This document shows positions 18,062 to 28,691 of a stretch of 64,000 bases of DNA, piece after piece. Within the stretch, counting starts at the first letter, position 1, and each line of letters opens with the position of its first letter. The translations under genes were made by a program, and so were the position numbers. This stretch comes from Rosenbergiella collisarenosi. GTDB lineage: Bacteria; Pseudomonadota; Gammaproteobacteria; Enterobacterales; Enterobacteriaceae. The stretch covers positions 51,169 to 115,168 of the forward strand of contig NZ_JABBFP010000011.1 of the NCBI RefSeq assembly GCF_018494085.1. Reading direction: 5' to 3'. A model generated the notes under the pieces. That model did not search any database. It saw nothing but the letters and a program-made list of their open reading frames with translations, and had not been told where the DNA came from.

Positions 18062-20167
18062 TTACGAATTTATTGCACTCATATTAATTACCCTGTCGGC
18101 GGACTCAATAGTTGATGCACGATGGGAAATAATAACCCGTGTGATTTGTGCATTTTTGATTGACTGGTTAACCATCGATTCGCTATGACTGTCCAAAGCA
18201 CTGGTCGCCTCATCCATAAATATGATCCCAGGTTTTTTATACAAGGCTCTAGCAATAAATAAGCGCTGTTTCTGCCCGCCAGACAGACCCTCACCTAATT
18301 CACCGATCAAGGTTTCATAGCCCATTGGCATCTGCTCAATGACATGATGAATATAAGCCTGCTGACAACATTCGATCATCCATGGCATATCGATATTATT
18401 ATCAAAACCACTGACATTATCAGCTATAGTACCCGATAATAGCTTATCTTCTTGCAGGATACAGCCGATAAGCTTACGGTAATTATTGAGACCTAAGTCG
18501 TCTATATTGATGCCATCGACACGAATACGTCCGGACGTCGGGTCCATCAATCCGCACATTAATTTCATGAGCGTTGATTTACCCACACCTGAATCACCTA
18601 TCAATGCCACAGATTCACCGGCACTAATATCGAGGCTGAATCTGTCTAAGATTGGTCGTGATTGACGGTCATAACTGTAACTGATATTTTCAACCGATAG
18701 GCTTAGCGGTTTTCGAAGATGGGCGACCGAAATACATTTTTTAACATTTTCCTGTTGATGCAACGCAATTTCAGAAATACGTTCATTATGGAGACTCGCC
18801 ATCCTTATTTTTAATACAAAATCGGTTAAAGACGCTGCTCGCTCAGAAAATTGCCCACGAAAAGCATTAAAAGCGACAAACATACCGATAGTCATCTGAT
18901 TTTCGAGCACCAACTGGGTTCCTAGCCAAAGAATAATGACCTGGTCAAAAGTATTTATGAAGGTATTTACGCCGCCAAACAGCATATCCATCTTCCGCAC
19001 TTTCACACCAGTATTGACGACATCAATCTGGAGGTTTAACCAGTTTGCTTGACGTTTTTGCATAATAGATTGCATTTTTATGCTGGCAATACCGTAAAGC
19101 GTTTCCATAAAATAAGAGTTAGCTTTTGCCTCTCTAATCAAGGATTCTTTATTAATCTGCTTATAGTAGTTGTAAGTCATAAATCGCATACCAATATACA
19201 GCGCAGTAAAGAGTAATACGACGAGGCCAAGTTTCCCCCCATAGATAAACAACATTCCGGTCACTATAATGATCATGATGCTATCCATTATCGCGCCGAC
19301 CAAACTGGTGGTTAAGATATCTTGCAACGCATGTAACGACCCGAAGCGCGATTGAACATCGCCAAGCTTTCGTTTTTCGAAAAAGCTTAATGGGAGTTTT
19401 AATAAGTGAGTTAATAGACTGTTTTGCCACTGAATACTAATAATTGTAGACATGACCAGTACCGACCAGGTTCTAAAGAAACCGACCGTAGTTTTTAGAA
19501 ATATAAATAGGATTAGACCAATACAGATCAACTTGAGTAAGCCATGATCGTTAGCGGGAATGACGTGATCCATGACCAATTGCGTACCAACAGGTAAGAC
19601 TAACGTTATCGCTTCGATCACTATTGAAAACAACACAATCTTGGTTAGCGCTGCCTTGATACCCTTTGCATTACGTAATAACGCGGAAAGTTTAATTCTT
19701 TCCTTGGTGGTCTCTTTTTTGAATTCCTGCTTCGGCCAGAGTTCTAACGCAATACCCGTAAATGACTTAGAAACTTCCTCCATCGAAACAACTCTTTTCC
19801 CCACAGCAGGATCATGAATGGTACACCCTTTAGGTGTTACCTTCGTCAGCACGACAAAATGGTTAAAATCCCAGTGGAGGATACAAGGCAGTTTGAGTGC
19901 ATTAAGCTCTTCTAACTCCAACGAGACAGCGCGACTATCTAAATCAAGCTCAGAAGCGATATCAATAATACTCTCAAGATTTGCACCACGCGTAGAGAGG
20001 TTAAAACGTCTTCTCAGCGCAGAAATATCGATAACTTTACCGTAAAACCCCGAGATCATCGCAATAGCGGACAGCCCACATTCTGCACTTTCAGATTGGT
20101 GAACAATCGGCACCTTATCGCTAAAAGAGAAGTCAATTTTGTCATATAGAGCTCTAATTTTACTCAC
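18062..20167 (-). CDS. C39-peptidase ABC exporter (CvaB-type)
   Basis: A 701-residue bacteriocin exporter that both cleaves the double-glycine leader and transports the peptide. The N-terminal C39 peptidase has its triad at Cys30 (SAECGLSA), His103 (WDFNHFVVL) and Asp119 (IHDPAVG). A six-helix membrane domain follows (about 165-440), then the ATPase with Walker A GDSGVGKST, signature LSGGQKQR and Walker B IIFMDEATSALD. The gene overlaps the end of the fusion-protein gene by 8 bp. It is the obvious processor for peptides 1-3 and possibly for the microcin at 52640. Confidence 0.93.
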   Translation of the reverse strand: MSKIRALYDKIDFSFSDKVPIVHQSESAECGLSAIAMISGFYGKVIDISALRRRFNLSTRGANLESIIDIASELDLDSRAVSLELEELNALKLPCILHWDFNHFVVLTKVTPKGCTIHDPAVGKRVVSMEEVSKSFTGIALELWPKQEFKKETTKERIKLSALLRNAKGIKAALTKIVLFSIVIEAITLVLPVGTQLVMDHVIPANDHGLLKLICIGLILFIFLKTTVGFFRTWSVLVMSTIISIQWQNSLLTHLLKLPLSFFEKRKLGDVQSRFGSLHALQDILTTSLVGAIMDSIMIIIVTGMLFIYGGKLGLVVLLFTALYIGMRFMTYNYYKQINKESLIREAKANSYFMETLYGIASIKMQSIMQKRQANWLNLQIDVVNTGVKVRKMDMLFGGVNTFINTFDQVIILWLGTQLVLENQMTIGMFVAFNAFRGQFSERAASLTDFVLKIRMASLHNERISEIALHQQENVKKCISVAHLRKPLSLSVENISYSYDRQSRPILDRFSLDISAGESVALIGDSGVGKSTLMKLMCGLMDPTSGRIRVDGINIDDLGLNNYRKLIGCILQEDKLLSGTIADNVSGFDNNIDMPWMIECCQQAYIHHVIEQMPMGYETLIGELGEGLSGGQKQRLFIARALYKKPGIIFMDEATSALDSHSESMVNQSIKNAQITRVIISHRASTIESADRVINMSAINS

Positions 20168-21431
20168 TTGCGACTCCTTGTACGCTACTCTTCATGTCAT
20201 AGTATGGCGATAAGATCCATTGATAAACCTTTCTTTCTTCGAGGAAAAGTGTTACTCCCGCCTTCATTCCATTACCAATTTTTAATTTTTTGTGTTTGAA
20301 GGCAATTTCATTTAACTGCGGCTTCACCATAACGCGATAGAATGATTTATTACTGGCATTATTACTCGGAGCGCTTTGATAACGAGCCATTTCTGAGAGT
20401 GACGACGGTGTTTTTGAAATCGCAACAATAAGCCCCCTAAATTGCCCAAATTTTTGGTATGGGAAGGCGTCATAGCGAATATTCACTGAATCATTAAGTT
20501 TTACATAAGGTATAGATTCATTCGGTACCCAAAGAGTGAGGTAGTAGCCTTGGGGAGCTTTCTGAACTATATCAACAAGCTCATCATTACTATTAACCAT
20601 TTGACCACTGCTAAAATTGAGCTGATCAATAACTCCATTACTGCGAGCAGTAATCAGTAAGCTACTTTTAGCATCTATATCTATCAATTCTTTATTTAGA
20701 GCAATCTTCTGCATTTCTATCTCATAAATTCGATTTTCATACTGCGAGTTTTGGATTATTTCTTCATTATCAATACTACTAACCCGTAATTTATTTTGCT
20801 GATTTTGCGTCTCTAGGCTGAGTAAACTGTTTTGTTGCTGGTAGTAGAGGTAAGTCATATTGTTCATTTGATCTTTATTGATCAAACCGCGAGCAAGATA
20901 GCTTGAATATGAGCTATAACTGCCGCTCATCTTTTTCAACCCTTGTCTCGCCGTCTCAAGTATTTGTGTTGATTCGTTATACGCTGAGAGATAATTGTTT
21001 TTCTGCGTCTCTAACGATTTATAGGTATTCTGCTGGGCAAGACGAATTTTAGTGATAATTTGTTCAAGTGTAGTAATTTGGCTTTCAATCTCGGCACGCT
21101 GAAAGCTACTTACCGTACCTTTATTGATACTGGTATTAGTATCAATACGCATAATCGGATCATTAATTCGTACTTCATCACCTTCTTGTTTGAATATCTG
21201 AGTTATAACACCTTGGGTCGGTGAATAAATACGTGCTGGGCGTGGTAGGGTTGTCACTTCACCCGTAACATTAATCCGACGAGTATAGTTTCCAAGGAAA
21301 ATAAAGGCCAGAAATACGGCAACTAACAAGGAAATAAGCACGCACACCAGCCAGGTAGGTACGCCTTCTAGCAATATTGCCCGGCCCTTCCACCCATTTC
21401 TTTTATGCTCAACAGCTTCTTCTCTAAACAA
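20160..21431 (-). CDS. membrane fusion protein of the peptide exporter (CvaA-type)
   Basis: A 423-residue HlyD-family protein. One transmembrane helix near residues 27-50 (WLVCVLISLLVAVFLAFIFLG) is followed by a lipoyl half-motif (ARIYSPTQGVITQIFKQEG), a long coiled coil (about 110-265) and the second half-motif with a C-terminal beta barrel. It connects the C39 exporter to TolC. No OMF gene is in this operon, so it may use the one at 22381 or chromosomal TolC. Confidence 0.9.
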   Translation of the reverse strand: MFREEAVEHKRNGWKGRAILLEGVPTWLVCVLISLLVAVFLAFIFLGNYTRRINVTGEVTTLPRPARIYSPTQGVITQIFKQEGDEVRINDPIMRIDTNTSINKGTVSSFQRAEIESQITTLEQIITKIRLAQQNTYKSLETQKNNYLSAYNESTQILETARQGLKKMSGSYSSYSSYLARGLINKDQMNNMTYLYYQQQNSLLSLETQNQQNKLRVSSIDNEEIIQNSQYENRIYEIEMQKIALNKELIDIDAKSSLLITARSNGVIDQLNFSSGQMVNSNDELVDIVQKAPQGYYLTLWVPNESIPYVKLNDSVNIRYDAFPYQKFGQFRGLIVAISKTPSSLSEMARYQSAPSNNASNKSFYRVMVKPQLNEIAFKHKKLKIGNGMKAGVTLFLEERKVYQWILSPYYDMKSSVQGVASE

Positions 21432-21720
21432 GTCAGGTTCCTTTTACGCTGGTACAATGAAATTTGTCTAATGCTCTAGTTCAGTGTAAAGATAGGGTAA
21501 ACACAACATGACTAACAGACATCATTCGTTAGAACAAAAAAATATCGAATTTTCATAGCGATAAGCATTCAGTTTGATCAATATTATGTAAACGTTAAAA
21601 TAGAGAATTTATAGGATAATTCTGTAGCCTTTTAAGGCTTTAGTTGAGCCTTTCACCTGTAGCAATAAAATAGACTGTAGGATGATTTCGAAAGATATTG
21701 AATATAATTTGAAAATAAAA

Positions 21721-21741
21721 AAGACAACCCAAGGTTGTCTT
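21721..21741. terminator. bidirectional terminator after peptide 2
   Basis: AAGACAACC - CAA - GGTTGTCTT with A-runs on one side and T-runs on the other, so it works in either direction. It lies 18 bp after the peptide 2 stop and separates that gene from the exporter genes, allowing high peptide expression with partial read-through. Confidence 0.85.
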
Positions 21742-21758
21742 TTTTTATCGTACAGGGA

Positions 21759-22139
21759 TTAGCCAATCTTTATTGGATTTAGACCAGATTCAATTCCTTT
21801 GATAATACCCCCTACAGCGTTACCAAAAGCAGTACCCGCGGCACCAATGCCTGCGCCTACAACTGCAGCGGCGGCCCCACCGGTTGCTCCAATAACAGGA
21901 GGAGCTACTTGCCCAATAGAATTATTGATGCCCTTAGAAATACTGCCTGCAATCCCTAAGCCCCCTTCAACAACCGAACCGAATCCTTTGCCAATAGCAC
22001 CACCAATCGTTGAGCTATTAGCACCATTACTGAAACCATCAACTGCCGCACCGTAACCACTACCCGCATTAGAAAACGCATCGGCAATGGCACCAGCACC
22101 TGACACAGATTGGATCTCATTCACTGTCAATGTTTTCAT
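21759..22139 (-). CDS. glycine-zipper peptide 2 with class II microcin leader
   Basis: A 126-residue precursor (ATG at 22139 behind a CTGGAG site). Leader MKTLTVNEIQSVSGA; mature part GAIADAFSNAGSGYGAA onward, a cysteine-free Gly/Ala-rich sequence with GxxxG spacing and the same end, NPIKIG, as peptide 1. It is the first gene of the exporter locus with its own terminator. Two paralogues in one locus recall two-component toxins such as CdzC/CdzD of Caulobacter. Confidence 0.82.
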   Translation of the reverse strand: MKTLTVNEIQSVSGAGAIADAFSNAGSGYGAAVDGFSNGANSSTIGGAIGKGFGSVVEGGLGIAGSISKGINNSIGQVAPPVIGATGGAAAAVVGAGIGAAGTAFGNAVGGIIKGIESGLNPIKIG

Positions 22140-22182
22140 AATAAATCTCCAGAGCATTTAGTTAGAAGAATAACTTACAACC

Positions 22183-22214
22183 TTATGTAAGCAATTTGTA
22201 AGGCTATATGTCAA
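22183..22214 (-). promoter_or_regulatory. promoter of peptide 2, shared motif
   Basis: Minus strand TTGACA at 22214-22209 followed by TATAGCCTTACAAATTGC and TTACATAAGG. It is almost identical to the region ahead of peptide 1. Confidence 0.65.
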
Positions 22215-22372
22215 CACATAATTGTGAATATCTTATGATATTTTTATTTCATTAATATTACGAACTACATCCATAGGGTGCATGGATAACTTAGGACAAA
22301 AAAAGTTCAAAAACCATAAAGATAATGATTTACAATTGATTGTAAACTTTCTTTTAGCCTTATGCCGAACTT

Positions 22373-22397
22373 AAAAAACATCATCTAAAAGATGATG
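22373..22397 (-). terminator. terminator of the lipase/T1SS operon
   Basis: CATCATC - 5 bp - GATGATG followed on the minus strand by six T. The hairpin includes the last codons of the TolC-like gene. Confidence 0.8.
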
Positions 22398-23745
22398 AAA
22401 TATAATGGGTGCTATTTTCATCTAACTTTCCAGCCGAATAAAGAATTGCTAAATAACTATTAAAATAACGATAAATAGCATCTTTTTCGGTTACCTCAGC
22501 ATTATAAACTTGCTGAACCGCATTAAGTAAATCACTATTGTCTTTTTGCCCCTCTTTATAACTGGCTTTCATCGCTGTTAATTGATCTTCTGCTGACTTT
22601 ACTGCTAATGAAGCTTGTTTAAAAATTAAATGACTATTGGCAACATAGACAAAGTTTTTATGTAACCGGGTAAGTGCGTCAACAGTTTCAGAGTCTTTAT
22701 CATAAACTGCCTTTTCATAAAGAGCTTCTGAACGACGTGTTTCTGCACTGGTTCCACCACCATTATAAAGTTGCATACTAATTTGAATTCCAATACTATT
22801 TGTATCATATTTTTGATTAACTGTAGTTTCAGTATTAGAATCATTAAGACTATGACTTGCATAAAGTTGAACTGTTGGTAAATAACCAGAGTAACTCTGC
22901 CTGACTTTATATCTCATTGCTTCTGAATTCAGATTTGCTGCGGTAATATTATGGTTTCCGGATAAAGTAAGCTGTTCCCATTGCGTAATTTCTTTTGGTG
23001 AAATCATTATCTGCTTGAATTTTTTCTTATCAAACTTAGCTAAAGAGGAGTAATTAATATGCTGCACTTTTAATTCTCTACTTAATTTAGTTTCGGACTC
23101 TTCCAATTCTACTTGTGCTGAAATTTTCTTAACTTCAGACTGGCTAATCATAGATTGAGTTTCAGCTACATCGGCAGAGCTTCCCTCCCCAGCAGAGAAT
23201 AATGCCTTATTTATCTTTATTAAAGAGTAATAGGTAGAAAGCTGCTTATTTATCTGATCTAGCTTATCTCCTTTATGGAGTATATCTAAATAATCTTCAG
23301 TGATCCTAAGGAAAAGCACTTCCAAATCATTTCTATACTTCTCATCGGCCATAAGTGATTTAAATGTTGAGGATTTATAGTTCTCATAAGCTCCATAATC
23401 AAATAGAGTTTGAGTAACAGTGATCGACGCCGAACTACTGTTATACTTTTCTTTTTGACTGACATTTTTAGTTTTATTATCTAAGGTTTGTTGCTGATAC
23501 TCTCTATGTTGGGTGTTATGAGGAGAGTTCTGATAGTCAAGTCTTACATGAGGAAGTAACTCTGCTTTAGAGATATTTTTTTCCTCAACATCTGCAGCAT
23601 GCAGCATCATTGCAGATTTAAAATTACTATCGTTTTGTAATGCTACAGAATAAATTTGATCTAATGTGATCGCATGAGAAGAACGCACATTAAAAATAAC
23701 TATAGCTAAGGAGTAAAATAGAATTTTATTTATAAATTTAATCAT
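22381..23745 (-). CDS. TolC-family outer-membrane channel
   Basis: A 454-residue outer-membrane efflux protein with a signal peptide (residues 1-25, ending SSHA) and the duplicated TolC helical-hairpin layout (VALQNDSNFKSAMMLHAADV, later YKEGQKDNSDLLNAVQQVYNAEV). It is the PrtF/LipD-type partner of the ABC transporter and fusion protein encoded just upstream, and ends the operon at a terminator. It could also serve the C39 exporter. Confidence 0.9.
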   Translation of the reverse strand: MIKFINKILFYSLAIVIFNVRSSHAITLDQIYSVALQNDSNFKSAMMLHAADVEEKNISKAELLPHVRLDYQNSPHNTQHREYQQQTLDNKTKNVSQKEKYNSSSASITVTQTLFDYGAYENYKSSTFKSLMADEKYRNDLEVLFLRITEDYLDILHKGDKLDQINKQLSTYYSLIKINKALFSAGEGSSADVAETQSMISQSEVKKISAQVELEESETKLSRELKVQHINYSSLAKFDKKKFKQIMISPKEITQWEQLTLSGNHNITAANLNSEAMRYKVRQSYSGYLPTVQLYASHSLNDSNTETTVNQKYDTNSIGIQISMQLYNGGGTSAETRRSEALYEKAVYDKDSETVDALTRLHKNFVYVANSHLIFKQASLAVKSAEDQLTAMKASYKEGQKDNSDLLNAVQQVYNAEVTEKDAIYRYFNSYLAILYSAGKLDENSTHYISSSFR

Positions 23746-23747
23746 AA

Positions 23748-25028
23748 TTATTCCTCAGTAAAGGCTGTTGCTGCCCGGTCAGAAATCGGTTTAACCAAAT
23801 AGTCGATAAAACTACGCGTCCCTGTTTTAATGAATACACTTGCATTCATACCTGCTTTAAGTTCTTTACCATTAAGCATTTTGTACCCTTCGGGAGTGAC
23901 TAAAGCTTGTATTAAGTAATAGCTTTTTTGACTTTTATTATCTATCAGCTTGTCGGAAGAAATATAATTCAACACTCCATTAATTCTTGGGGTTTTATTT
24001 TGATTAAAACCACTAAACGATATCATCACCGGTAATTTTTTATGAACCTTATCGATCATATCAATATCCATATGACCTTCTACGATAAGTTTTGAATTAT
24101 CAGGGACAACATCCATTAATTTATCACCAACGTTAGTCACCCCACCCACTGTGTGCACGGTCAGATCCATGATACTGCCATCTACAGGTGAACGGATTTG
24201 AGTATTTTTCAACATTTGAGTCGCAGCAGCCATTTTTTGTTGGGCATCATGAAAATCCACTTCGTTAGTAGATATATCAGCTGCAACATCGCGGTAAAAT
24301 TCAGACTTCCTTTGAATTAATTTACTTTCACTCTCTTCAGTTTGCTTTGTTAATAGAGAAATATTAGCCTGAGATTCGTTTATATCAGATTGAAGGCCTT
24401 CACTTTGTCTTAACACTTCCTCATAACGATTCATTGCTATATAACCATTAAATGCTAATGATTTTAATCTTAATACTTGACGTTGAAAACTATTCAACTG
24501 AGTCTTTTTATTCTCTAAAGACCTACGTAGTTTTATTATTTGTGATTGATGACCGATAATATCTTGTCTTAATCCATATAACTCTTGATCCAGTGAGAAC
24601 TTCCTAGTTAAAAACATATTATTTTGAATAGAAAAGTATTTTTCAAAAAATAACACATCCTCTTCTGGAATATTATTTGGATGAGTTAAATTATCAACAT
24701 CATTTTTTTCGGCATTAAGTCTAATTAACGTTGTCATTATATTATAATAACGCTCTTTAGTTGCATTCAATTGAATGTTGGCTTCATCGGAATCAAGCGC
24801 GATAAGAATATCATTTTTTTTAACTCTCGTCCCTTCTGTAACATTGATTTTCTCAATAACACCACTGATAGCAGCTTGAACTGTTTTGCGATCACCAATA
24901 ACCTTTACGGTACCTTCAACGGCGACACCTTTCTCAAGGGGGGCGAAGAATGCCCATATAATTACGATTAGAATCCCTAAAAAAATAACTAACCAACCGA
25001 AGATAATGTGAGTTTTATCGTTTCTCAT
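23748..25028 (-). CDS. membrane fusion protein of the lipase exporter (PrtE/LipC-type)
   Basis: A HlyD-family protein of 426 residues from ATG at 25028 (GGGGAG upstream). Transmembrane helix near residues 8-30 (IFGWLVIFLGILIVIIWAFF), the lipoyl half GVIEKINVTEGTRVKKNDIL, a coiled coil to about 250, and the C-terminal barrel ending SDRAATAFTEE. It sits between the ABC and OMF genes with a 2-bp spacing to the latter. Confidence 0.9.
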   Translation of the reverse strand: MRNDKTHIIFGWLVIFLGILIVIIWAFFAPLEKGVAVEGTVKVIGDRKTVQAAISGVIEKINVTEGTRVKKNDILIALDSDEANIQLNATKERYYNIMTTLIRLNAEKNDVDNLTHPNNIPEEDVLFFEKYFSIQNNMFLTRKFSLDQELYGLRQDIIGHQSQIIKLRRSLENKKTQLNSFQRQVLRLKSLAFNGYIAMNRYEEVLRQSEGLQSDINESQANISLLTKQTEESESKLIQRKSEFYRDVAADISTNEVDFHDAQQKMAAATQMLKNTQIRSPVDGSIMDLTVHTVGGVTNVGDKLMDVVPDNSKLIVEGHMDIDMIDKVHKKLPVMISFSGFNQNKTPRINGVLNYISSDKLIDNKSQKSYYLIQALVTPEGYKMLNGKELKAGMNASVFIKTGTRSFIDYLVKPISDRAATAFTEE

Positions 25029-25032
25029 TAAT

Positions 25033-26730
25033 TTAACTCCCCAAATTATCCGATTGATGATTATTGGCAAAAGAGTCAATCACTTGCTTAGTCGGTCCAA
25101 AGACTTGGATTATCCCTGATTTTAGAAAAATTATTTTTGTAGTATATGGTATTAACATAGATTTATGGCTTGTTATGATGATTGTCTTCTTTTTTTCTTT
25201 AAGTTTAATTATTGTATCAATAAGATAATTCTCACCTTTACTATCGAGAAAGGTCTCTGGTTCATCTAAAAGAATGACATTTGGATCATCGTAGATCGCT
25301 CTGGCTAAGGAAATAAGTTGTAATTGACCACCAGATAAAGTGAAATCATTTGAGTTCATCAATGTATCATAGCCATTTTCGAGTTTTAAAATAGTAGGGT
25401 GTATTCCTACTTGTATCGCTGCGGCCAACACTTTATCTGATTCAATTTGAGAGAAACGAGCAATATTTTCTGCAATAGTGCCATTAAAGAATGCAGTTTG
25501 TTGTGGCAGATAACCGATATAAGGCCCTAGCTCGTCACGTTGCCACTGGCTTAAATCACTCCCATCAAATCTAATTTTTCCTTCTTGGACTATGGGTAGA
25601 CCAGCAAGCACTTTCATTAGCGTACTTTTTCCTGATCCACTCGGCCCGGTAAGTAATACAACATCACCTTGGTTTAATGAAAAACTGATATTATCCAATA
25701 TCTTATGCTCAGAATTATATTTATTTTCAACGGTTACCTTCTCGACTGAAATATTTCCCTGAGGAATTGGCAATGGCATTTTATTGCCAGATTCTGGTGA
25801 AGATCGAATAAGTTTTTTAACTCTCTCATAAGAACTTCTTGTATCATTAAAACTTCTCCAAACACTAATAATCTGTTCAATTGGTGAAAGAGTACGCCCC
25901 ATTAATATTGATCCGGCTATCATCATCCCTGGACTTATTTCTCCTAGGATGACAACTATTGCCCCTACGCCTAAAATAAGGGATTGTAATGAAATACGGG
26001 TAAATCGGGTGATTGCATTAATCGCAATTGTTCTTTCACTTGCTTTTAATTGTGATGCCAGATATTTATTATGAGCTTCAAACCAGCGCTTACTTATATT
26101 GGAAAACATTCCCATAGCATTAATCGTTTCAGTATGAGTAAGCGTATTTCTAGCTATAACACCTGATATAATAGATTGATTGTTAGCTTTTTTTAGGTAT
26201 CTAGTCGTTAATATTTCATTAAAAAACGCCAATGAAATAAGTAATAATGCCCCAATAACTGAAAAAACACCAATCCATTTATTAAAAATAAACATGATAG
26301 CCAAGTATATAGGTAACCATGGAATATCAAAGAATGCAAATAAAGCATTTCCTGTAACAAACTGCCTTATAATGGTTAAATCATTGACCGCAACTGATGC
26401 TTCAGTTTTATTACCTTTCAATGCAGATTGATACACAGCATTATAAACACGAGAATTAAATTTTTTATCAATCCTTTTACTAATAACAATGGCTACCATG
26501 CCACGGCAATATTCTAACAGAGACATTACTGCATAAATGAATACTATAATTAAAGAAAGCATTAATAATGTTATCAAGTTTTGCGAAACCAATACACTAT
26601 CGTAGACCTGTAACATATAAAAAGTAGGTGCTAGCATCAATATATTTATCACAGCGCTAAAGCAGCCAATAGACAGGAAATAAAACTTCAATGTTCGAAT
26701 AAATACTATTATTTCATTATTTTTATTCAT
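25033..26730 (-). CDS. ABC transporter of the lipase exporter (PrtD/LipB-type)
   Basis: A 565-residue type I secretion ABC protein without a C39 domain. Membrane helices fill residues 15-300, then Walker A TGPSGSGKSTLMK, signature LSGGQLQLISLARA and Walker B NVILLDEPETFLD. This is the length and design of PrtD/AprD/LipB transporters for RTX proteases and family I.3 lipases. It lies 55 bp after the lipase gene. Confidence 0.92.
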   Translation of the reverse strand: MNKNNEIIVFIRTLKFYFLSIGCFSAVINILMLAPTFYMLQVYDSVLVSQNLITLLMLSLIIVFIYAVMSLLEYCRGMVAIVISKRIDKKFNSRVYNAVYQSALKGNKTEASVAVNDLTIIRQFVTGNALFAFFDIPWLPIYLAIMFIFNKWIGVFSVIGALLLISLAFFNEILTTRYLKKANNQSIISGVIARNTLTHTETINAMGMFSNISKRWFEAHNKYLASQLKASERTIAINAITRFTRISLQSLILGVGAIVVILGEISPGMMIAGSILMGRTLSPIEQIISVWRSFNDTRSSYERVKKLIRSSPESGNKMPLPIPQGNISVEKVTVENKYNSEHKILDNISFSLNQGDVVLLTGPSGSGKSTLMKVLAGLPIVQEGKIRFDGSDLSQWQRDELGPYIGYLPQQTAFFNGTIAENIARFSQIESDKVLAAAIQVGIHPTILKLENGYDTLMNSNDFTLSGGQLQLISLARAIYDDPNVILLDEPETFLDSKGENYLIDTIIKLKEKKKTIIITSHKSMLIPYTTKIIFLKSGIIQVFGPTKQVIDSFANNHQSDNLGS

Positions 26731-26785
26731 CTAACTCGCCAATAGTAAAATTTAAAAAGTGGGGAGGAGAAACCTCCCCATAGAA

Positions 26786-28591
26786 CTAAGCTATTAAAAT
26801 GTGTTCATCAACATTCATGTTGGCTGCGCCAATGAGGGTTACTTGATTATTTCCGAGTGTAATCAGTAAGTCATTCCCGTGTACAGACGTTAAATTATGG
26901 TGATCCTGAGCTAAGTGAGAAGTATCGGTTCCGGTAAATACAAGCTTATCTGTGGCTGAAAAACCTTTAATAAGGTCTTTTCCAAAATCACCATTAAACA
27001 AAAATGTATTATTACCCTCTTTTGCATCAATAGTGTCGTTACCATTTCCAGCAACAAAATTTTGGTTACCATGATCCGCTGAAATTTGGTCATTACCGTT
27101 GCCACCAAAAATCCAGCCTGAGGTTTGAGTTGAATGTAAAACATCATCACCCTGTGTCCCATGAACCGACGCTGAATAACCTATTTGGTTACCGTTAGAG
27201 TTATCATGTACTGAGTAATTATCAGTACCATTAAATTTAATATCCTCAATATCTTTTGCTTGCGTAATCTCACCGTTCTCATTACGGATAAAGAGGGTAT
27301 TCCCATCTAATGCGATATCATAGTTAGCTTTATCACCTAAAATTAAAAGATCATCCCCCTCACCACCTGATATGAGATTATATCCATGGGTATCTGAAAA
27401 TTTATCATTCCCACCCAATCCTTCCAGATAGTCATTGCCTCCACCACCTCGAATAAGGTCATCACCTTGACTACCAATAATGAAGGTATCCCCAGTATGC
27501 GGCTCCGTCTTCCTATTAAGATCTTCAACCCAGGTGTTCGCTTTTGCTGGATCAGAAAGATTTGAAACAATGACTGTAGAATCACGATTAGTTAACGAGT
27601 AAAATTCAGAGTTTAGTACCCGATGTAAACCATCCTCGTAAAAACTCGGCATATGCGAAATCCAGCTACTGATATTCCCAATTGAACTGGGTAAAAGATT
27701 CCATGCATCTGAAGCATAGTAGTCATTGAAATTGACAATATTATCTGTAGTTGACTGATGCGGTTGATCATGGGCACCTATAATTGAAATATCGGAATGA
27801 AAACCATTAAGAACTCTAAAAACAGGATCATTTTCGTAGCCGATATTTAAAACTTTTCCACCCTCAAATTGGGTTGGTGAAGCAAAGCCAATATAATTCG
27901 AATCAGAGAAGAAGCCTCCCCACTGACTATCTGATGAGTAAGCCATACTATTTACCATCAGACCACCAAGACTATGACCCGATACAACAACATCACTGCC
28001 CTTTAAATCATTCTGTTGAGCAAAATTCGCAACACTATTTAATAGGTCGCCATAGGCTTTCTCAGTAAACACTTCATTGCGATGTGGGTTAATTGCAGCA
28101 ATGGCATCATTAATCCCATCACCTAATGTATCTGCTAGAAATCCAGGTCCGCGTGATCCACTAGTCCCTCTAAAACCGATTCCTATCTCAGTAAGTTTAC
28201 CTGAGTCATCGTATTTACCCATAATTTCTACCTGAGAAGAGGTGTACCCTAATTGTGAACTCAGATAAGTACCATTGCTATCAGTTTTTCCAGAGTAATT
28301 AAGTTGTTCTGGCGTAATTTGTTTCCACCCTGCAGATTCGATATTTTTCACTGCCTGCGCATTAGCATCAGTATTATATGGAACACCTTGTAGTACGCCT
28401 TGAGACGTCGTAGAGCCAAAAATACTCTCAGTCAATGTTAAGGGAAGTCCAGCTTTAAACCCATACTTCTCATAACCGTTAATGAATCCATCATCGATGC
28501 CTCTGTACGAGAACGTAGCTAAATCTAAGGCATCCTTAAATATTTCTTTATTCTTTACACTATCGTATTGATTACTATCAAATATTCCCAT
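26786..28591 (-). CDS. lipA: secreted RTX lipase, family I.3 (LipA-like)
   Basis: A 601-residue lipase close in design to Serratia marcescens LipA. The nucleophile Ser lies in VVSGHSLGGL near residue 207; Asp and His partners are likely in NDPVFRVLNG and HDQPHQSTTDN. Glycine-rich RTX nonapeptides (GGGGNDYLEGLGGNDKF, later GGNGNDQIS and GNGNDTID) bind calcium. The tail, NVDEHILIA, is the uncleaved C-terminal type I secretion signal. There is no N-terminal signal peptide, as expected. Its exporter is encoded directly downstream. Confidence 0.93.
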   Translation of the reverse strand: MGIFDSNQYDSVKNKEIFKDALDLATFSYRGIDDGFINGYEKYGFKAGLPLTLTESIFGSTTSQGVLQGVPYNTDANAQAVKNIESAGWKQITPEQLNYSGKTDSNGTYLSSQLGYTSSQVEIMGKYDDSGKLTEIGIGFRGTSGSRGPGFLADTLGDGINDAIAAINPHRNEVFTEKAYGDLLNSVANFAQQNDLKGSDVVVSGHSLGGLMVNSMAYSSDSQWGGFFSDSNYIGFASPTQFEGGKVLNIGYENDPVFRVLNGFHSDISIIGAHDQPHQSTTDNIVNFNDYYASDAWNLLPSSIGNISSWISHMPSFYEDGLHRVLNSEFYSLTNRDSTVIVSNLSDPAKANTWVEDLNRKTEPHTGDTFIIGSQGDDLIRGGGGNDYLEGLGGNDKFSDTHGYNLISGGEGDDLLILGDKANYDIALDGNTLFIRNENGEITQAKDIEDIKFNGTDNYSVHDNSNGNQIGYSASVHGTQGDDVLHSTQTSGWIFGGNGNDQISADHGNQNFVAGNGNDTIDAKEGNNTFLFNGDFGKDLIKGFSATDKLVFTGTDTSHLAQDHHNLTSVHGNDLLITLGNNQVTLIGAANMNVDEHILIA

Positions 28592-28691
28592 AATAATACC
28601 TCATTATTGATGTTGATTATTACTTGGTTTTCCTCTAATTAAAGGATTATTGAAACCAAATTTTCTATCTTAGAATTGAAAGAAATTACAT